From Lachnospiraceae bacterium (GTDB taxonomy: Bacteria; Bacillota; Clostridia; Lachnospirales; Lachnospiraceae): 35,061 bases of DNA. Positions 22,153 through 30,219 of this stretch are shown one piece after another (the stretch's first letter is position 1; every line of letters begins with the position of its first letter). The stretch is from assembly GCA_028724245.1 (NCBI GenBank), contig JAQYDI010000124.1, positions 1 through 35,061 of the forward strand. The letters are read 5' to 3'. The position numbers and the translations under genes are program-made. Below the pieces are notes generated by a model. It was given only the letters and a program-made list of their open reading frames with translations. It had not been told where the DNA came from and did not search any database.

Positions 22153-22662
22153 ATGAAAGTTAGTGAATTGCTGAAAAGCGACTGGACAGCAAAAGCAGAT
22201 TTTACCGGTCCCAGAGTACACAATGATATGATCCTTGCGATTAATACAACACCTGGAACAGCAAATGTGAAAGTAAGCGATTATGCGGTGGTTCAGATCC
22301 AGATCGAAGGGACGGATGCGCAGCTGAATCCGGAGACCAGCGAGAAAGTATATATCCGTTCTGGAAAGAACACCAATAAGACGGGAACGCAGAGAAGCTT
22401 CAGTGTGACAGGAGAACGGTATATTGGAGACGAGGCACAGGATTTCATGCTGAGTCATGAAATCAAATATGGTTCGGGCTCCGATGTAATCACAGATTAT
22501 GCATATTTTGACATGTTGACCGGAAAGGGAGAAAAAGGGACGGTTGCAATCATTGTAAACAGTGATGGTGGCGGTGATGCCTCAAGCGGCCTGGAAATTG
22601 ATGTAGAACTGATGCAGAATGGTGGAAATCCAACAAAGTTTACCTATAGTGCAACGGCATAG
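22153..22662 (+). CDS. Major tail (tube) protein
   Basis: A 169-aa beta-rich protein, right for a siphovirus tail tube subunit. Immediately downstream are two assembly chaperones and the tape measure, the standard order. It contains KVYIRSGKNTNKTGTQRSFSV and, near the end, GLEIDVELMQNGGNPTKFTYSATA. The short C-terminal Gly/Asp loop (NSDGGGDASSG) probably faces solvent. It starts 2 bases after the previous stop. Confidence 0.85.
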   Translation: MKVSELLKSDWTAKADFTGPRVHNDMILAINTTPGTANVKVSDYAVVQIQIEGTDAQLNPETSEKVYIRSGKNTNKTGTQRSFSVTGERYIGDEAQDFMLSHEIKYGSGSDVITDYAYFDMLTGKGEKGTVAIIVNSDGGGDASSGLEIDVELMQNGGNPTKFTYSATA

Positions 22663-22672
22663 GAGGTAAGGT

Positions 22673-23044
22673 ATGGTTATCAATGGCGTAGAATTTGATT
22701 TTGACATATCCGATCTGAAAGATCACGAAAACTATGTAAATGCTTTGAAAGCATATGATGCGAAGATTCCTGAAATGAAGCAGACAGAAGGAACAGATAC
22801 CTTGCGTTTTGGTATATCCATGATCCGTGATTTCTTCTATGACGCCACCGGTGTAGATGTCTGTGCAGACGTTACAAGTCTGACAAAAGCGGTAGGACTC
22901 TATAAAGCGTTCATTGAAAAAGTTGCAGAACAGAGTCAGGAACTGAACAAAATGTTTGACGAATTCAAAACTGATAAGAAAGAAAAAGCTGTACCGGTAT
23001 ATCCCGTTGGATACATGGGAGGAGCAAGGCCGCCTAGAAAATGA
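22673..23044 (+). CDS. Tail assembly chaperone (DUF6673-like)
   Basis: A 123-aa protein (MVINGVEFDFDISDLKDHENYVNALKAYD...) with AGGAGG upstream. It is helical and acidic in the middle (VAEQSQELNKMFDEFKTDKKEK) and ends GGARPPRK. I believe it is the DUF6673 family. It fills the first of two chaperone slots before the tape measure. I see no slippery heptamer at its end; the next gene starts in an ATGA overlap, so coupling rather than frameshifting is likely. Confidence 0.8.
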   Translation: MVINGVEFDFDISDLKDHENYVNALKAYDAKIPEMKQTEGTDTLRFGISMIRDFFYDATGVDVCADVTSLTKAVGLYKAFIEKVAEQSQELNKMFDEFKTDKKEKAVPVYPVGYMGGARPPRK

Positions 23045-23709
23045 CAGAAACAGGGATTTTGCTGGAGTCATATCCGGAGACAGTTGTTATTGATGGCAGT
23101 GTATATTCAATCAGCTATGGATTCAAGTCGGGGATGCAGATGGATATTGCCTATCATGATGAACGGTATACCATGGAAGAGCGCCTGTTGAACATGCTGA
23201 AGATTTTTTATCAGGATAAGATACCGGAAAACCTGCAGGAAGCTGTGAACCGTATGCTCTGGTTTTACACCAGAGGAAAATACCAGCCGGGAAAAGAACA
23301 GGAACAGAAAAACGCGCAGAACCCGTTTAAAAGGGATTTGCGCGAGTTTTGTTTTATACAGGATGGAGAACTCATATTATCTGCATTCTGGGCAGAATAC
23401 GGCATCCAGCTGCACAATACGGAAGATAATGATATCCATTGGTGGGAGTTTATGGCATTATTTGCCGGACTGCCGGAAAACACTGAGATAAAACAGTATA
23501 TCTACTATCGGACCTGCGACCTGAAAGGAAAGACAGGTGAGGAGAAAAAGAGAATCAAAAACATCCGGAATAAAATAGCAATCCGGAAAAAGGTTTCAGA
23601 TGCGGACATGTCACCGGCAATGCGTCTGCAGAAAAGAAATGAGGGAATGTTGGAATATGTCAGACGAAGAGAATACGAGTACAGAAAAGGACAGAATGCT
23701 CAGAATTAA
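23041..23709 (+). CDS. Gp15-family tail assembly chaperone
   Basis: A 222-aa protein of the Bacteriophage_Gp15 family: SISYGFKSGMQMDIAYHDE near the start, then LREFCFIQDGELILSAFWAEYGIQL (~100-124, abridged family core), WWEFMALFAGLPENT, and a basic end. These proteins pair with the preceding chaperone to hold the tape measure during tail assembly. Four-base overlap with the preceding gene, 53-base overlap with the next. Confidence 0.88.
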   Translation: MTETGILLESYPETVVIDGSVYSISYGFKSGMQMDIAYHDERYTMEERLLNMLKIFYQDKIPENLQEAVNRMLWFYTRGKYQPGKEQEQKNAQNPFKRDLREFCFIQDGELILSAFWAEYGIQLHNTEDNDIHWWEFMALFAGLPENTEIKQYIYYRTCDLKGKTGEEKKRIKNIRNKIAIRKKVSDADMSPAMRLQKRNEGMLEYVRRREYEYRKGQNAQN

Positions 23710-23833
23710 GTGCCCGTATTGCGGATATAGAATGCCGGTATATTTTGATCCGGATAAACCTCCGGCAGAAACCGGAATTTATATGCGCTGTAAACGGCGC
23801 TCATGTAAAAGGATTTTTGAATTAAAAGTTTAG
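23657..23833 (+). CDS. Small zinc-ribbon (Com-like) protein, 58 aa
   Basis: ATG 23657 opens 58 codons overlapping the Gp15 gene in another frame. C19-x2-C22 and C45-x4-C50 form a zinc ribbon (KCPYCGYRMPVYF...RCKRRSCKRIFELKV), like Mu Com and related phage proteins. A nucleic-acid role is likely. It is unusual to find it between the chaperones and the tape measure; it has no strong SD, so coupled translation is probable. Confidence 0.7.
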   Translation: MSDEENTSTEKDRMLRIKCPYCGYRMPVYFDPDKPPAETGIYMRCKRRSCKRIFELKV

Positions 23834-23887
23834 GACCAGTGCCAGAGGCTGCCCGTGTCCACCAATCAGAAAAGGCAGGTGGAAAAC

Positions 23888-26326
23888 ATGGCAGCAGATG
23901 GCACTGTGGAAATTGATCTGGAGCTGAACCAGGATAAGGCAGAAAAAGAACTCAGCAGTCTGAGTAAAAAAGGATTCGGTGCGCTGGAAAAAGCAGCAAA
24001 AGCAGCGACAACTGCGGTGGCAGCAGGAGCAACAGCAATCGGCGGATATGCCCTGAAAGTGGGTACCAGTTTTGAAAGTACCATGTCCGAGGTGCAGGCC
24101 ATCTCCGGAGCAACCGGTGATCAGATGCAGCTGCTTTCAGACAAAGCCAAAGAAATGGGATCTACGACTTCCTTCTCTGCAACAGAGGCAGGGGAGGCTA
24201 TGACCTACATGGCCATGGCTGGCTGGAAGACAGAGGACATGCTGGATGGTATCGGCGGCATCATGAATCTGGCGGCAGCTTCCGGGGAAGATTTGGCGAC
24301 CACTTCCGATATCGTAACCGACGCTCTGACCGCGTTCGGAATGTCGGCTTCGGAATCCGGGAAATTTGCAGATGTTTTGGCGGCAGCATCTTCCAATGCA
24401 AATACAAACGTGTCCATGTTGGGTGAGTCCTTTAAATACGTGGCACCGGTTGCTGGATCTTTGGGATACAGTGCAGAAGATACGTCTATAGCGCTGGGAT
24501 TGATGGCCAACAGTGGTATTAAAGCCTCTCAGGCAGGTACTGCGCTGCGCGCCGCATTGACCCGTATGGTAAAACCTACGGACAAAGCAGCTGCTCTGAT
24601 GGATAAATACGGCATCAGCCTGACCAATTCTGACGGCAGTATGAAGACCATGAAAGAGGTCATGGACAATCTGAGAGGCAGTATGGGTGGCCTGTCAGAA
24701 GCACAGCAGGCGCAGGTAGCGGCGACTATTTTTGGTCAGGAAGCCATGTCCGGCATGCTGGCAATTGTAAATGCTTCTGAAGCAGATTACGGTAAGCTGA
24801 CCGAAGCAATTTACAATTCGGAAGGTGCTGCTGAAAAAATGGCCAACATCCGTCTGGATAATCTGTCCGGACAGCTCACACTGCTGAAATCAGCTGCAGA
24901 GGGATTTGGGCTGGTTGCTTATGAGAGTATGGCAACTCCTTTGACAAATCTGGTGGTTGAAGGACAGTCTGCTGTAAATGGGCTTGCTGAAGCTCTGCAG
25001 ATTGGTGGAGCAGATCTGATGTTCCGCAGCGGAGCAATCATGCTGACAAATCTGCTGAATGGAATTGCGGAAAAAGCACCAGAGCTGACAGTGAAAGCAG
25101 GAGAAATGATTTCCGGATTCATTGATGCAGTTTCTGATAGTCTTCCCGGGATTATCGATTCGGGCGTCAACGTCCTGACGTCATTTATATCCGGCATCGG
25201 TTCCCAGCTTCCTCAGCTGGTACCGCAGGCTTTGAGCATGGTGGTCACGCTGGCGGATGCGGTCATTCGGAATATCCCAAAAATCGTACAGGCTGGCATT
25301 GATCTGCTGACCGGTCTGGTGAAAGGCATCATCAACAGCCTGCCGACGCTGATCAAGGAAGGTCCAAGGATCGTAAATAAGTTTTCCGACGCCATTTATT
25401 CCGGAGTCGGGAAACTGCTTTCCACCGGTGCAAAACTGATCGTTCAGCTTGGCAAGGGAATTATCAGCAATATGCCGCTGATCATCCAGAATGGCGGTCA
25501 GATTCTGTTGGCGCTGATTAATGCTTTTTCGCTGTCGAAAATGCTGTCCCTGGGCAAAAACCTGATCACATTTGTGAAAAATGGCCTGAGTAACATGGGT
25601 CCGAAACTGGTCAGTGCCGGTAAAACAGTTGCCCAGAATACAATCTCTGCTTTTAAGGCAGTGGACTGGAGGAGTGCGGGCAGCAGTGTTCTGAAGATGC
25701 TGGTGAATGGCCTGAAAGCAGTTGCAGGGCTGCTTAAGGATGCGCTGAAAATCGCGGCAAAAAATGCACTCAATGCAGTCAAGAATATTGATGTCAAATC
25801 GGTTGGCGTTAATATTATCAAAGGAATTGCCAGCGGCGTGAAGGCCATGGCCGGCAGTCTGGCTTCAGCGGCCATGGATGCGGTTAAAGGCGCTGTCAAC
25901 GGAATGAAGGATTTTCTGGGCATCCACAGTCCGTCCAAACTGACAGAAAAGCTGATTGGACATAACATGATGGCCGGCGTGAAGGTTGCTTTTAAAGGGG
26001 ATACTTCAGAGCTGGAAAAATCAGCGGTAGATGCTATGAAAGACGTGACATCTGCCATGAGTGACGTGGATTATGTAGCAAGGCTGAAAACAATTCAGAT
26101 TCCGGATATTACCGGAATGACCGGAATCCGTGCAGGGATCCATAAAACAAAAGAAGTCCGGCCGGAGGGACAACATCCGGGTACAGATTCCGATGATATT
26201 AAAACAGCAGTGAAAGAAGGCGTCAGGGAAGGTATGAAGGAAATGAAGGTTGAAATGGACGGAAGAGAAACGGGCAAGGTTATAGCACCCTACGTTAATG
26301 AATTTATGCCGCAGCCGTCCTGGTAG
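23888..26326 (+). CDS. Tail tape measure protein
   Basis: An 812-aa protein setting tail length. Residues ~50-260 carry the TP901-type core (TSFESTMSEVQAISGA, TTSFSATEAGEAMTYMAMAG, SNANTNVSMLGESFKYVAPVA, GTALRAALTRM). Residues ~380-690 are hydrophobic helical repeats with many LPGIIDSGVNVL/LPQLVPQAL-like units. There is no peptidase or lysozyme domain. By the usual ~1.5 A per residue the tail would be about 120 nm. I prefer ATG 23888 (SD AAAGGCAGGTGG) to GTG 23855. A one-mismatch copy of the 14-bp palindrome lies at 25527-25540. Confidence 0.92.
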   Translation: MAADGTVEIDLELNQDKAEKELSSLSKKGFGALEKAAKAATTAVAAGATAIGGYALKVGTSFESTMSEVQAISGATGDQMQLLSDKAKEMGSTTSFSATEAGEAMTYMAMAGWKTEDMLDGIGGIMNLAAASGEDLATTSDIVTDALTAFGMSASESGKFADVLAAASSNANTNVSMLGESFKYVAPVAGSLGYSAEDTSIALGLMANSGIKASQAGTALRAALTRMVKPTDKAAALMDKYGISLTNSDGSMKTMKEVMDNLRGSMGGLSEAQQAQVAATIFGQEAMSGMLAIVNASEADYGKLTEAIYNSEGAAEKMANIRLDNLSGQLTLLKSAAEGFGLVAYESMATPLTNLVVEGQSAVNGLAEALQIGGADLMFRSGAIMLTNLLNGIAEKAPELTVKAGEMISGFIDAVSDSLPGIIDSGVNVLTSFISGIGSQLPQLVPQALSMVVTLADAVIRNIPKIVQAGIDLLTGLVKGIINSLPTLIKEGPRIVNKFSDAIYSGVGKLLSTGAKLIVQLGKGIISNMPLIIQNGGQILLALINAFSLSKMLSLGKNLITFVKNGLSNMGPKLVSAGKTVAQNTISAFKAVDWRSAGSSVLKMLVNGLKAVAGLLKDALKIAAKNALNAVKNIDVKSVGVNIIKGIASGVKAMAGSLASAAMDAVKGAVNGMKDFLGIHSPSKLTEKLIGHNMMAGVKVAFKGDTSELEKSAVDAMKDVTSAMSDVDYVARLKTIQIPDITGMTGIRAGIHKTKEVRPEGQHPGTDSDDIKTAVKEGVREGMKEMKVEMDGRETGKVIAPYVNEFMPQPSW

Positions 26327-26335
26327 GAGGAAATC

Positions 26336-26998
26336 ATGGATACAACAGGAATTACGTTTATTCTGGATGATAACCTGCAGATCCACACCTATTTTGATTT
26401 GAAACTTCTGCAGCTGGCAGATATCACAATAAGCCCGCCTTCCCCAAAGCGCCACCTGATTACGGAGGTATTGGGGATTGATGGCCAGCTGGATGCGACA
26501 CTCCTGTTCGGCCCGGTGCGGTTTGAAAACCGGACCATTACAGCGCCGTTCGAAGGCCAGGACCAGAATTATGACGAATGGTGCGAAGTCTGCAGCAGGA
26601 CGGAAAATGCCCTGCATGGCAGGCATGCACAGATTATATTGGACATTGATCCGGACTGGTACTGGGATGGATTTGTTACGGTTACGCCTACAAAAGAGGC
26701 CATCGTCTACAGTGAGATGGAGATCTGCATGGATGTATTTCCATACAAACTCTGGAGGCAGGAATATCTGATGAAAGCAGCAGTGGCGGACAGTCAGCTC
26801 ACGCTTAAGAATGATCGGATGCCGGTGTGCCCTGTAATCGTCTCAGACGCGGATTTACAGGTCACAGTAAACGGAAATACGTATAGCCTGACAGAGGGCC
26901 GAAATGAGCCGGAATTTGAGCTGACAGAGGGAGAAAATGTGCTGGAGTTTACCGGTTCAGGGAATGTAGAAATCAGCTGGAGAGGGGGCAGTTTATAA
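26336..26998 (+). CDS. Distal tail protein (Dit)
   Basis: A 220-aa baseplate hub protein joining tube to adhesion device. The N-terminal ITFILDDNLQIHTYFDLKLLQ, the ENRTITAPFEGQDQNYDEW turn and YSEMEICMDVFPYKLW are typical of Siphovirus Dit proteins. Between tape measure and Tal, exactly the expected place. AGGAGG lies 5 bases before ATG 26336; the stop overlaps the next ATG (TAATG). Confidence 0.85.
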   Translation: MDTTGITFILDDNLQIHTYFDLKLLQLADITISPPSPKRHLITEVLGIDGQLDATLLFGPVRFENRTITAPFEGQDQNYDEWCEVCSRTENALHGRHAQIILDIDPDWYWDGFVTVTPTKEAIVYSEMEICMDVFPYKLWRQEYLMKAAVADSQLTLKNDRMPVCPVIVSDADLQVTVNGNTYSLTEGRNEPEFELTEGENVLEFTGSGNVEISWRGGSL

Positions 26999-28527
26999 TG
27001 GATGCTATTTATCTGATCACTCCGGAAGGAGAGAAAAAACTGCTCTGCAGTACTGCAGGCATGAAACGGGTGATGAGCTTCCACGAACTCAACTTGCAGC
27101 TGAACCAGCCGGGAGAGATGAAAATGCGGATTCCGGTCGAGAATCCCATGCTGCAGGATATTGCGTATCTTGCGGATGAAATCACTTTTGAACGAAATGA
27201 AATAGAGCTCTTCCGGGGAGAAGCAAAGCAGGATGAGGAAGATATCCTGAACACAGGTGAGATTACGGTAGAAGGCGCACTTGGGTATTTAAGAGCAGTC
27301 CATATGGAGCCGTATGAGTATTCAGGGACAGTTCTGGGGTATGTAACGATGCTGCTGGACTGGTACAACGCACACGTATCTCCAAATCGGCAGATTCAGA
27401 TTGGCAGCGTTACGGTAACGGATCCGAATGATTACATTACCAGATCGGATTCGGATTGGGTAACCATCCTGAGCCTGCTGGAAGAAAAACTGGTGGACAA
27501 GCTGGGCGGATATCTGCGGATCCGGGTACTGGATGGCATCCGGTATCTGGATTATCTGGCTGATTTTGGCCGGGTATCTACGCAGAAGATTGCTTATGGA
27601 AAGAACCTGATATCTGTAAACCAGATCCGGAAATACGATGAGGTTTATACCGTGTTGATCCCCCTCGGTGCGGAAAATGAAGAGACCGGGGAACGGCTGA
27701 CAGTGGAATCTGTAAATTACGGGTCGATATACGTGGTGAATGAAGATGCCAGAACGCGGTATGGATGGAGAGAATGCGTTATAAAGTTTGATGACGTTAC
27801 GCTTCCGGAGAACCTGCTGAGCAAAGCCCAGGCATTGTCAGAATCCTATGCAGGCATTGTAAAAACACTGGAGATAACCGCTGTCGATCTGTCGCTGTTT
27901 GGCAGGGATGTAGACTGTTTTTATCTGGGGGACATGATCCGGGTAGAAAGTTTGCCCCACGATATCGATACGACCATGATGCTCTCCCAAATGACTTTGC
28001 GGGCACTGGACCCGGAAAACGAAAGGTTAAATCTGGGAAATGTAAGGCAGACCTTTACGGAATCAACCAGACAGAACATACGGGATATGAATTCTGAGAT
28101 TTCGACGTCGAAAAAGAATAACTGGAATCTGGCGGAACGGATCCGGAATGCACAGGGGCTGTATTCCACGGAGGAAACCGGCGCAGACGGTGCCAAAAAG
28201 CTTTATCTGCACAATAAGCCGGAACTAAATGACTCCATGGTGATCATAAGTGTGTCGGAGGAAGGCATTTTCACTTCCGGAGACGGCGGAGCTACATGGT
28301 ATGGTCAGGAGATCGACGGGGATACGATCCTTCGTTGGATCGAAGCGACTGGAATATCTGCAGATGTCATTTATGGAGGGATGCTGTCCAGCATCGCAAA
28401 AGATAAAAATGATATGCCGGTAACCTATATCGATATGGATAAGGGTGAGGTGGCAAAGTTCGGAAACATTGCCTGGGTAAAACGGGACAGTGGAAATGAA
28501 TCACTCAAGTGGATGGGAGAAACGTAA
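26998..28527 (+). CDS. Tail-associated protein (Tal, prophage tail endopeptidase-like)
   Basis: A 509-aa hub protein that caps the tail tip. The N-terminal ~340 residues follow the Tal/prophage-tail family (MKMRIPVENPMLQDIAYLADEITFER; YGKNLISVNQIRKYDEVYTVLIPLG; CFYLGDMIRVES...). The C-terminal ~150 residues form the usual extension that docks fibres (LYSTEETGADGAKKLYLHNKPE). The palindrome TTTCGACGTCGAAA lies at 28100-28113, at the border between these two parts (EISTSKK). I see no certain peptidase catalytic residues. Confidence 0.85.
   Translation: MDAIYLITPEGEKKLLCSTAGMKRVMSFHELNLQLNQPGEMKMRIPVENPMLQDIAYLADEITFERNEIELFRGEAKQDEEDILNTGEITVEGALGYLRAVHMEPYEYSGTVLGYVTMLLDWYNAHVSPNRQIQIGSVTVTDPNDYITRSDSDWVTILSLLEEKLVDKLGGYLRIRVLDGIRYLDYLADFGRVSTQKIAYGKNLISVNQIRKYDEVYTVLIPLGAENEETGERLTVESVNYGSIYVVNEDARTRYGWRECVIKFDDVTLPENLLSKAQALSESYAGIVKTLEITAVDLSLFGRDVDCFYLGDMIRVESLPHDIDTTMMLSQMTLRALDPENERLNLGNVRQTFTESTRQNIRDMNSEISTSKKNNWNLAERIRNAQGLYSTEETGADGAKKLYLHNKPELNDSMVIISVSEEGIFTSGDGGATWYGQEIDGDTILRWIEATGISADVIYGGMLSSIAKDKNDMPVTYIDMDKGEVAKFGNIAWVKRDSGNESLKWMGET
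28100..28113. repeat. 14-bp palindrome, copy 4 (perfect)
   Basis: TTTCGACGTCGAAA, a perfect palindrome, at a domain border of the Tal gene. Read in another frame than copies 2 and 3 (ISTSK), so the sequence is kept as DNA, not as peptide. One-mismatch copies lie at 4780-4793 and 25527-25540. Confidence 0.75.
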
Positions 28528-30210
28528 ATGGCAACGCTGCTGAAAACACTGACCAAGGAATTTGGTACATATTATACTCTGCAGGTATATGTATATTATT
28601 CCAGCCAGAGTGTGACCAACAATACAACAACGGTCTATTATGACGCGTATGTGGATATCGGTTCCGGATGGATAAACGCTTCCGCAAGCAGGAAATGGTC
28701 CGGCAGTATTGGGGGAAACAGTGTTTCCGGAACATTTACTTTTGGAAATATCCCATCAGGAAGTTCCCACAAAAAGCTGCTGACATCTGGATCAAAGACC
28801 ATCACGCATGATTCGGATGGCACGAAATCCATCAAAGTCAGCTGTACAATTAATGTAAATCTGACATTGGGCGGCAGTACGGTATCCACAGTAACGGCGT
28901 CAGGAACTGTTGACCTTCCGACCATTGCAAGAGCATCCAGTATCAGCTCTGCAGGGAATGTTACGGTCAATGGCAGTAATAAATCCACAGTAGGGATCAG
29001 CGCAAAATCATCCTCTTTTTCCCACAAAGTAAACTGGGCAATCGGGGATTACAGCCATACGGAAACGGTGGCAGCGGGTGGAACATCCGTATCTTACGTG
29101 ATCCCGGTAAGCTGGCTGAATGCCATACCGAATGCAAAAACCGGTTCACTGAAAATTACGCTCAGTACCTATTCCGGAAGTACGAAAATCGGAAGTTCTG
29201 CAACTAAAACGATTACTATTACAGTTCCGGATGAAAGTGCATACAAGCCGACCTACACAGCTCTGCTTTCTGATGCAGCCGGGATATACGGGAAGATCGG
29301 CGCCTATATAAAAGGGAAAAGCAAGCTGAAAGCAAGCCTGACCAGTATATCTGCAAAATACTCCGCTACAATCAAAGAAATTGCAGTGACAATGAATGGA
29401 ACCACCTATAAACCGACAGCAGGAAGTTCCGCATCGGCCACAAGCGGTACCTTAACAACTGCGGGTACCAACACGATCACGATCAAGGTTACGGACAGCA
29501 GGGGATATTCCACATCAAAAACATTAACTGTGGAAGTCAAAACGTATTCCAACCCGTATTTCTCTGCACTGACGATATCCAGATATCGAAAGAAAAGCGA
29601 TGGAAGCTATGCAAAAGACGATGGAGGCGACTATGCAAAAGTACAGTATACAGCCAAGATAACCAGCGTGGGAAGCAATGTCCTGCAGAAAGTTGAAATC
29701 AAATATACGGAAGCAAAAGCAGGAGGATCATCAAGCACAGTTACATTAACAGACGCCAGTGGCATGATTTATGTGGCTGCCGATACCGAACTGGTTTATA
29801 ATTTTGAGATTTCAATCACGGATAAGCTGTCCACTGTGAAATATACAAAACAGCTCTCAACGGCCGCAACCATAATGGACATCCTGAAAGGCGGAAAAGG
29901 GTTGTGTATAGGCGGGGTGGCATCCAGAGCGGGATTCGATGTATTATGGCCTATGTATGCCCCGTATAAGATGCAGGCCGGTACAGTAAATATTACTCCG
30001 ACAGCAAATACACCAACAAAAACAGCAATTACATTTCCCACACCTTTTCCGCAGGCGCCGGTAGTAGTAGCGACAGCGGTATCGGAGAAACCGGGGACTG
30101 TAACCGAGGTAAGTATAAAATATATCACCACAACGGGCTGCAGCATTTACATAAATCGTACAGATACGACTGAAACAACAATAAACTGGATCGCCATGCT
30201 GGCAGATTAG
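28528..30210 (+). CDS. DUF859 minor structural protein
   Basis: A 560-aa tail-tip protein. It is Ser/Thr/Gly-rich and beta-stranded throughout, matching the DUF859 phage family: SRKWSGSIGGNSVSGTFTFG early, several Ig-like strands (~135-380), then AATIMDILKGGKGLCIGG (~455-472) and a C-terminal FPTPFPQAPVVVATAV...INWIAMLAD domain like the H-type lectin ends of phage adhesins. It begins right after the Tal stop and probably forms part of the adhesion device. Binding target unknown. Confidence 0.85.
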   Translation: MATLLKTLTKEFGTYYTLQVYVYYSSQSVTNNTTTVYYDAYVDIGSGWINASASRKWSGSIGGNSVSGTFTFGNIPSGSSHKKLLTSGSKTITHDSDGTKSIKVSCTINVNLTLGGSTVSTVTASGTVDLPTIARASSISSAGNVTVNGSNKSTVGISAKSSSFSHKVNWAIGDYSHTETVAAGGTSVSYVIPVSWLNAIPNAKTGSLKITLSTYSGSTKIGSSATKTITITVPDESAYKPTYTALLSDAAGIYGKIGAYIKGKSKLKASLTSISAKYSATIKEIAVTMNGTTYKPTAGSSASATSGTLTTAGTNTITIKVTDSRGYSTSKTLTVEVKTYSNPYFSALTISRYRKKSDGSYAKDDGGDYAKVQYTAKITSVGSNVLQKVEIKYTEAKAGGSSSTVTLTDASGMIYVAADTELVYNFEISITDKLSTVKYTKQLSTAATIMDILKGGKGLCIGGVASRAGFDVLWPMYAPYKMQAGTVNITPTANTPTKTAITFPTPFPQAPVVVATAVSEKPGTVTEVSIKYITTTGCSIYINRTDTTETTINWIAMLAD

Positions 30211-30219
30211 GAGGGCAAA

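Noticed and set aside
22673..23709. Programmed frameshift joining the two tail assembly chaperones
   Set aside because: No slippery heptamer is seen near the overlap; the genes meet in an ATGA and each is complete, so coupled translation is the simpler reading.
25498..26058. Long antisense frames across the tape measure and other structural genes
   Set aside because: They mirror the codon pattern of strongly supported plus-strand genes, lack SD sites and show no recognisable domain.
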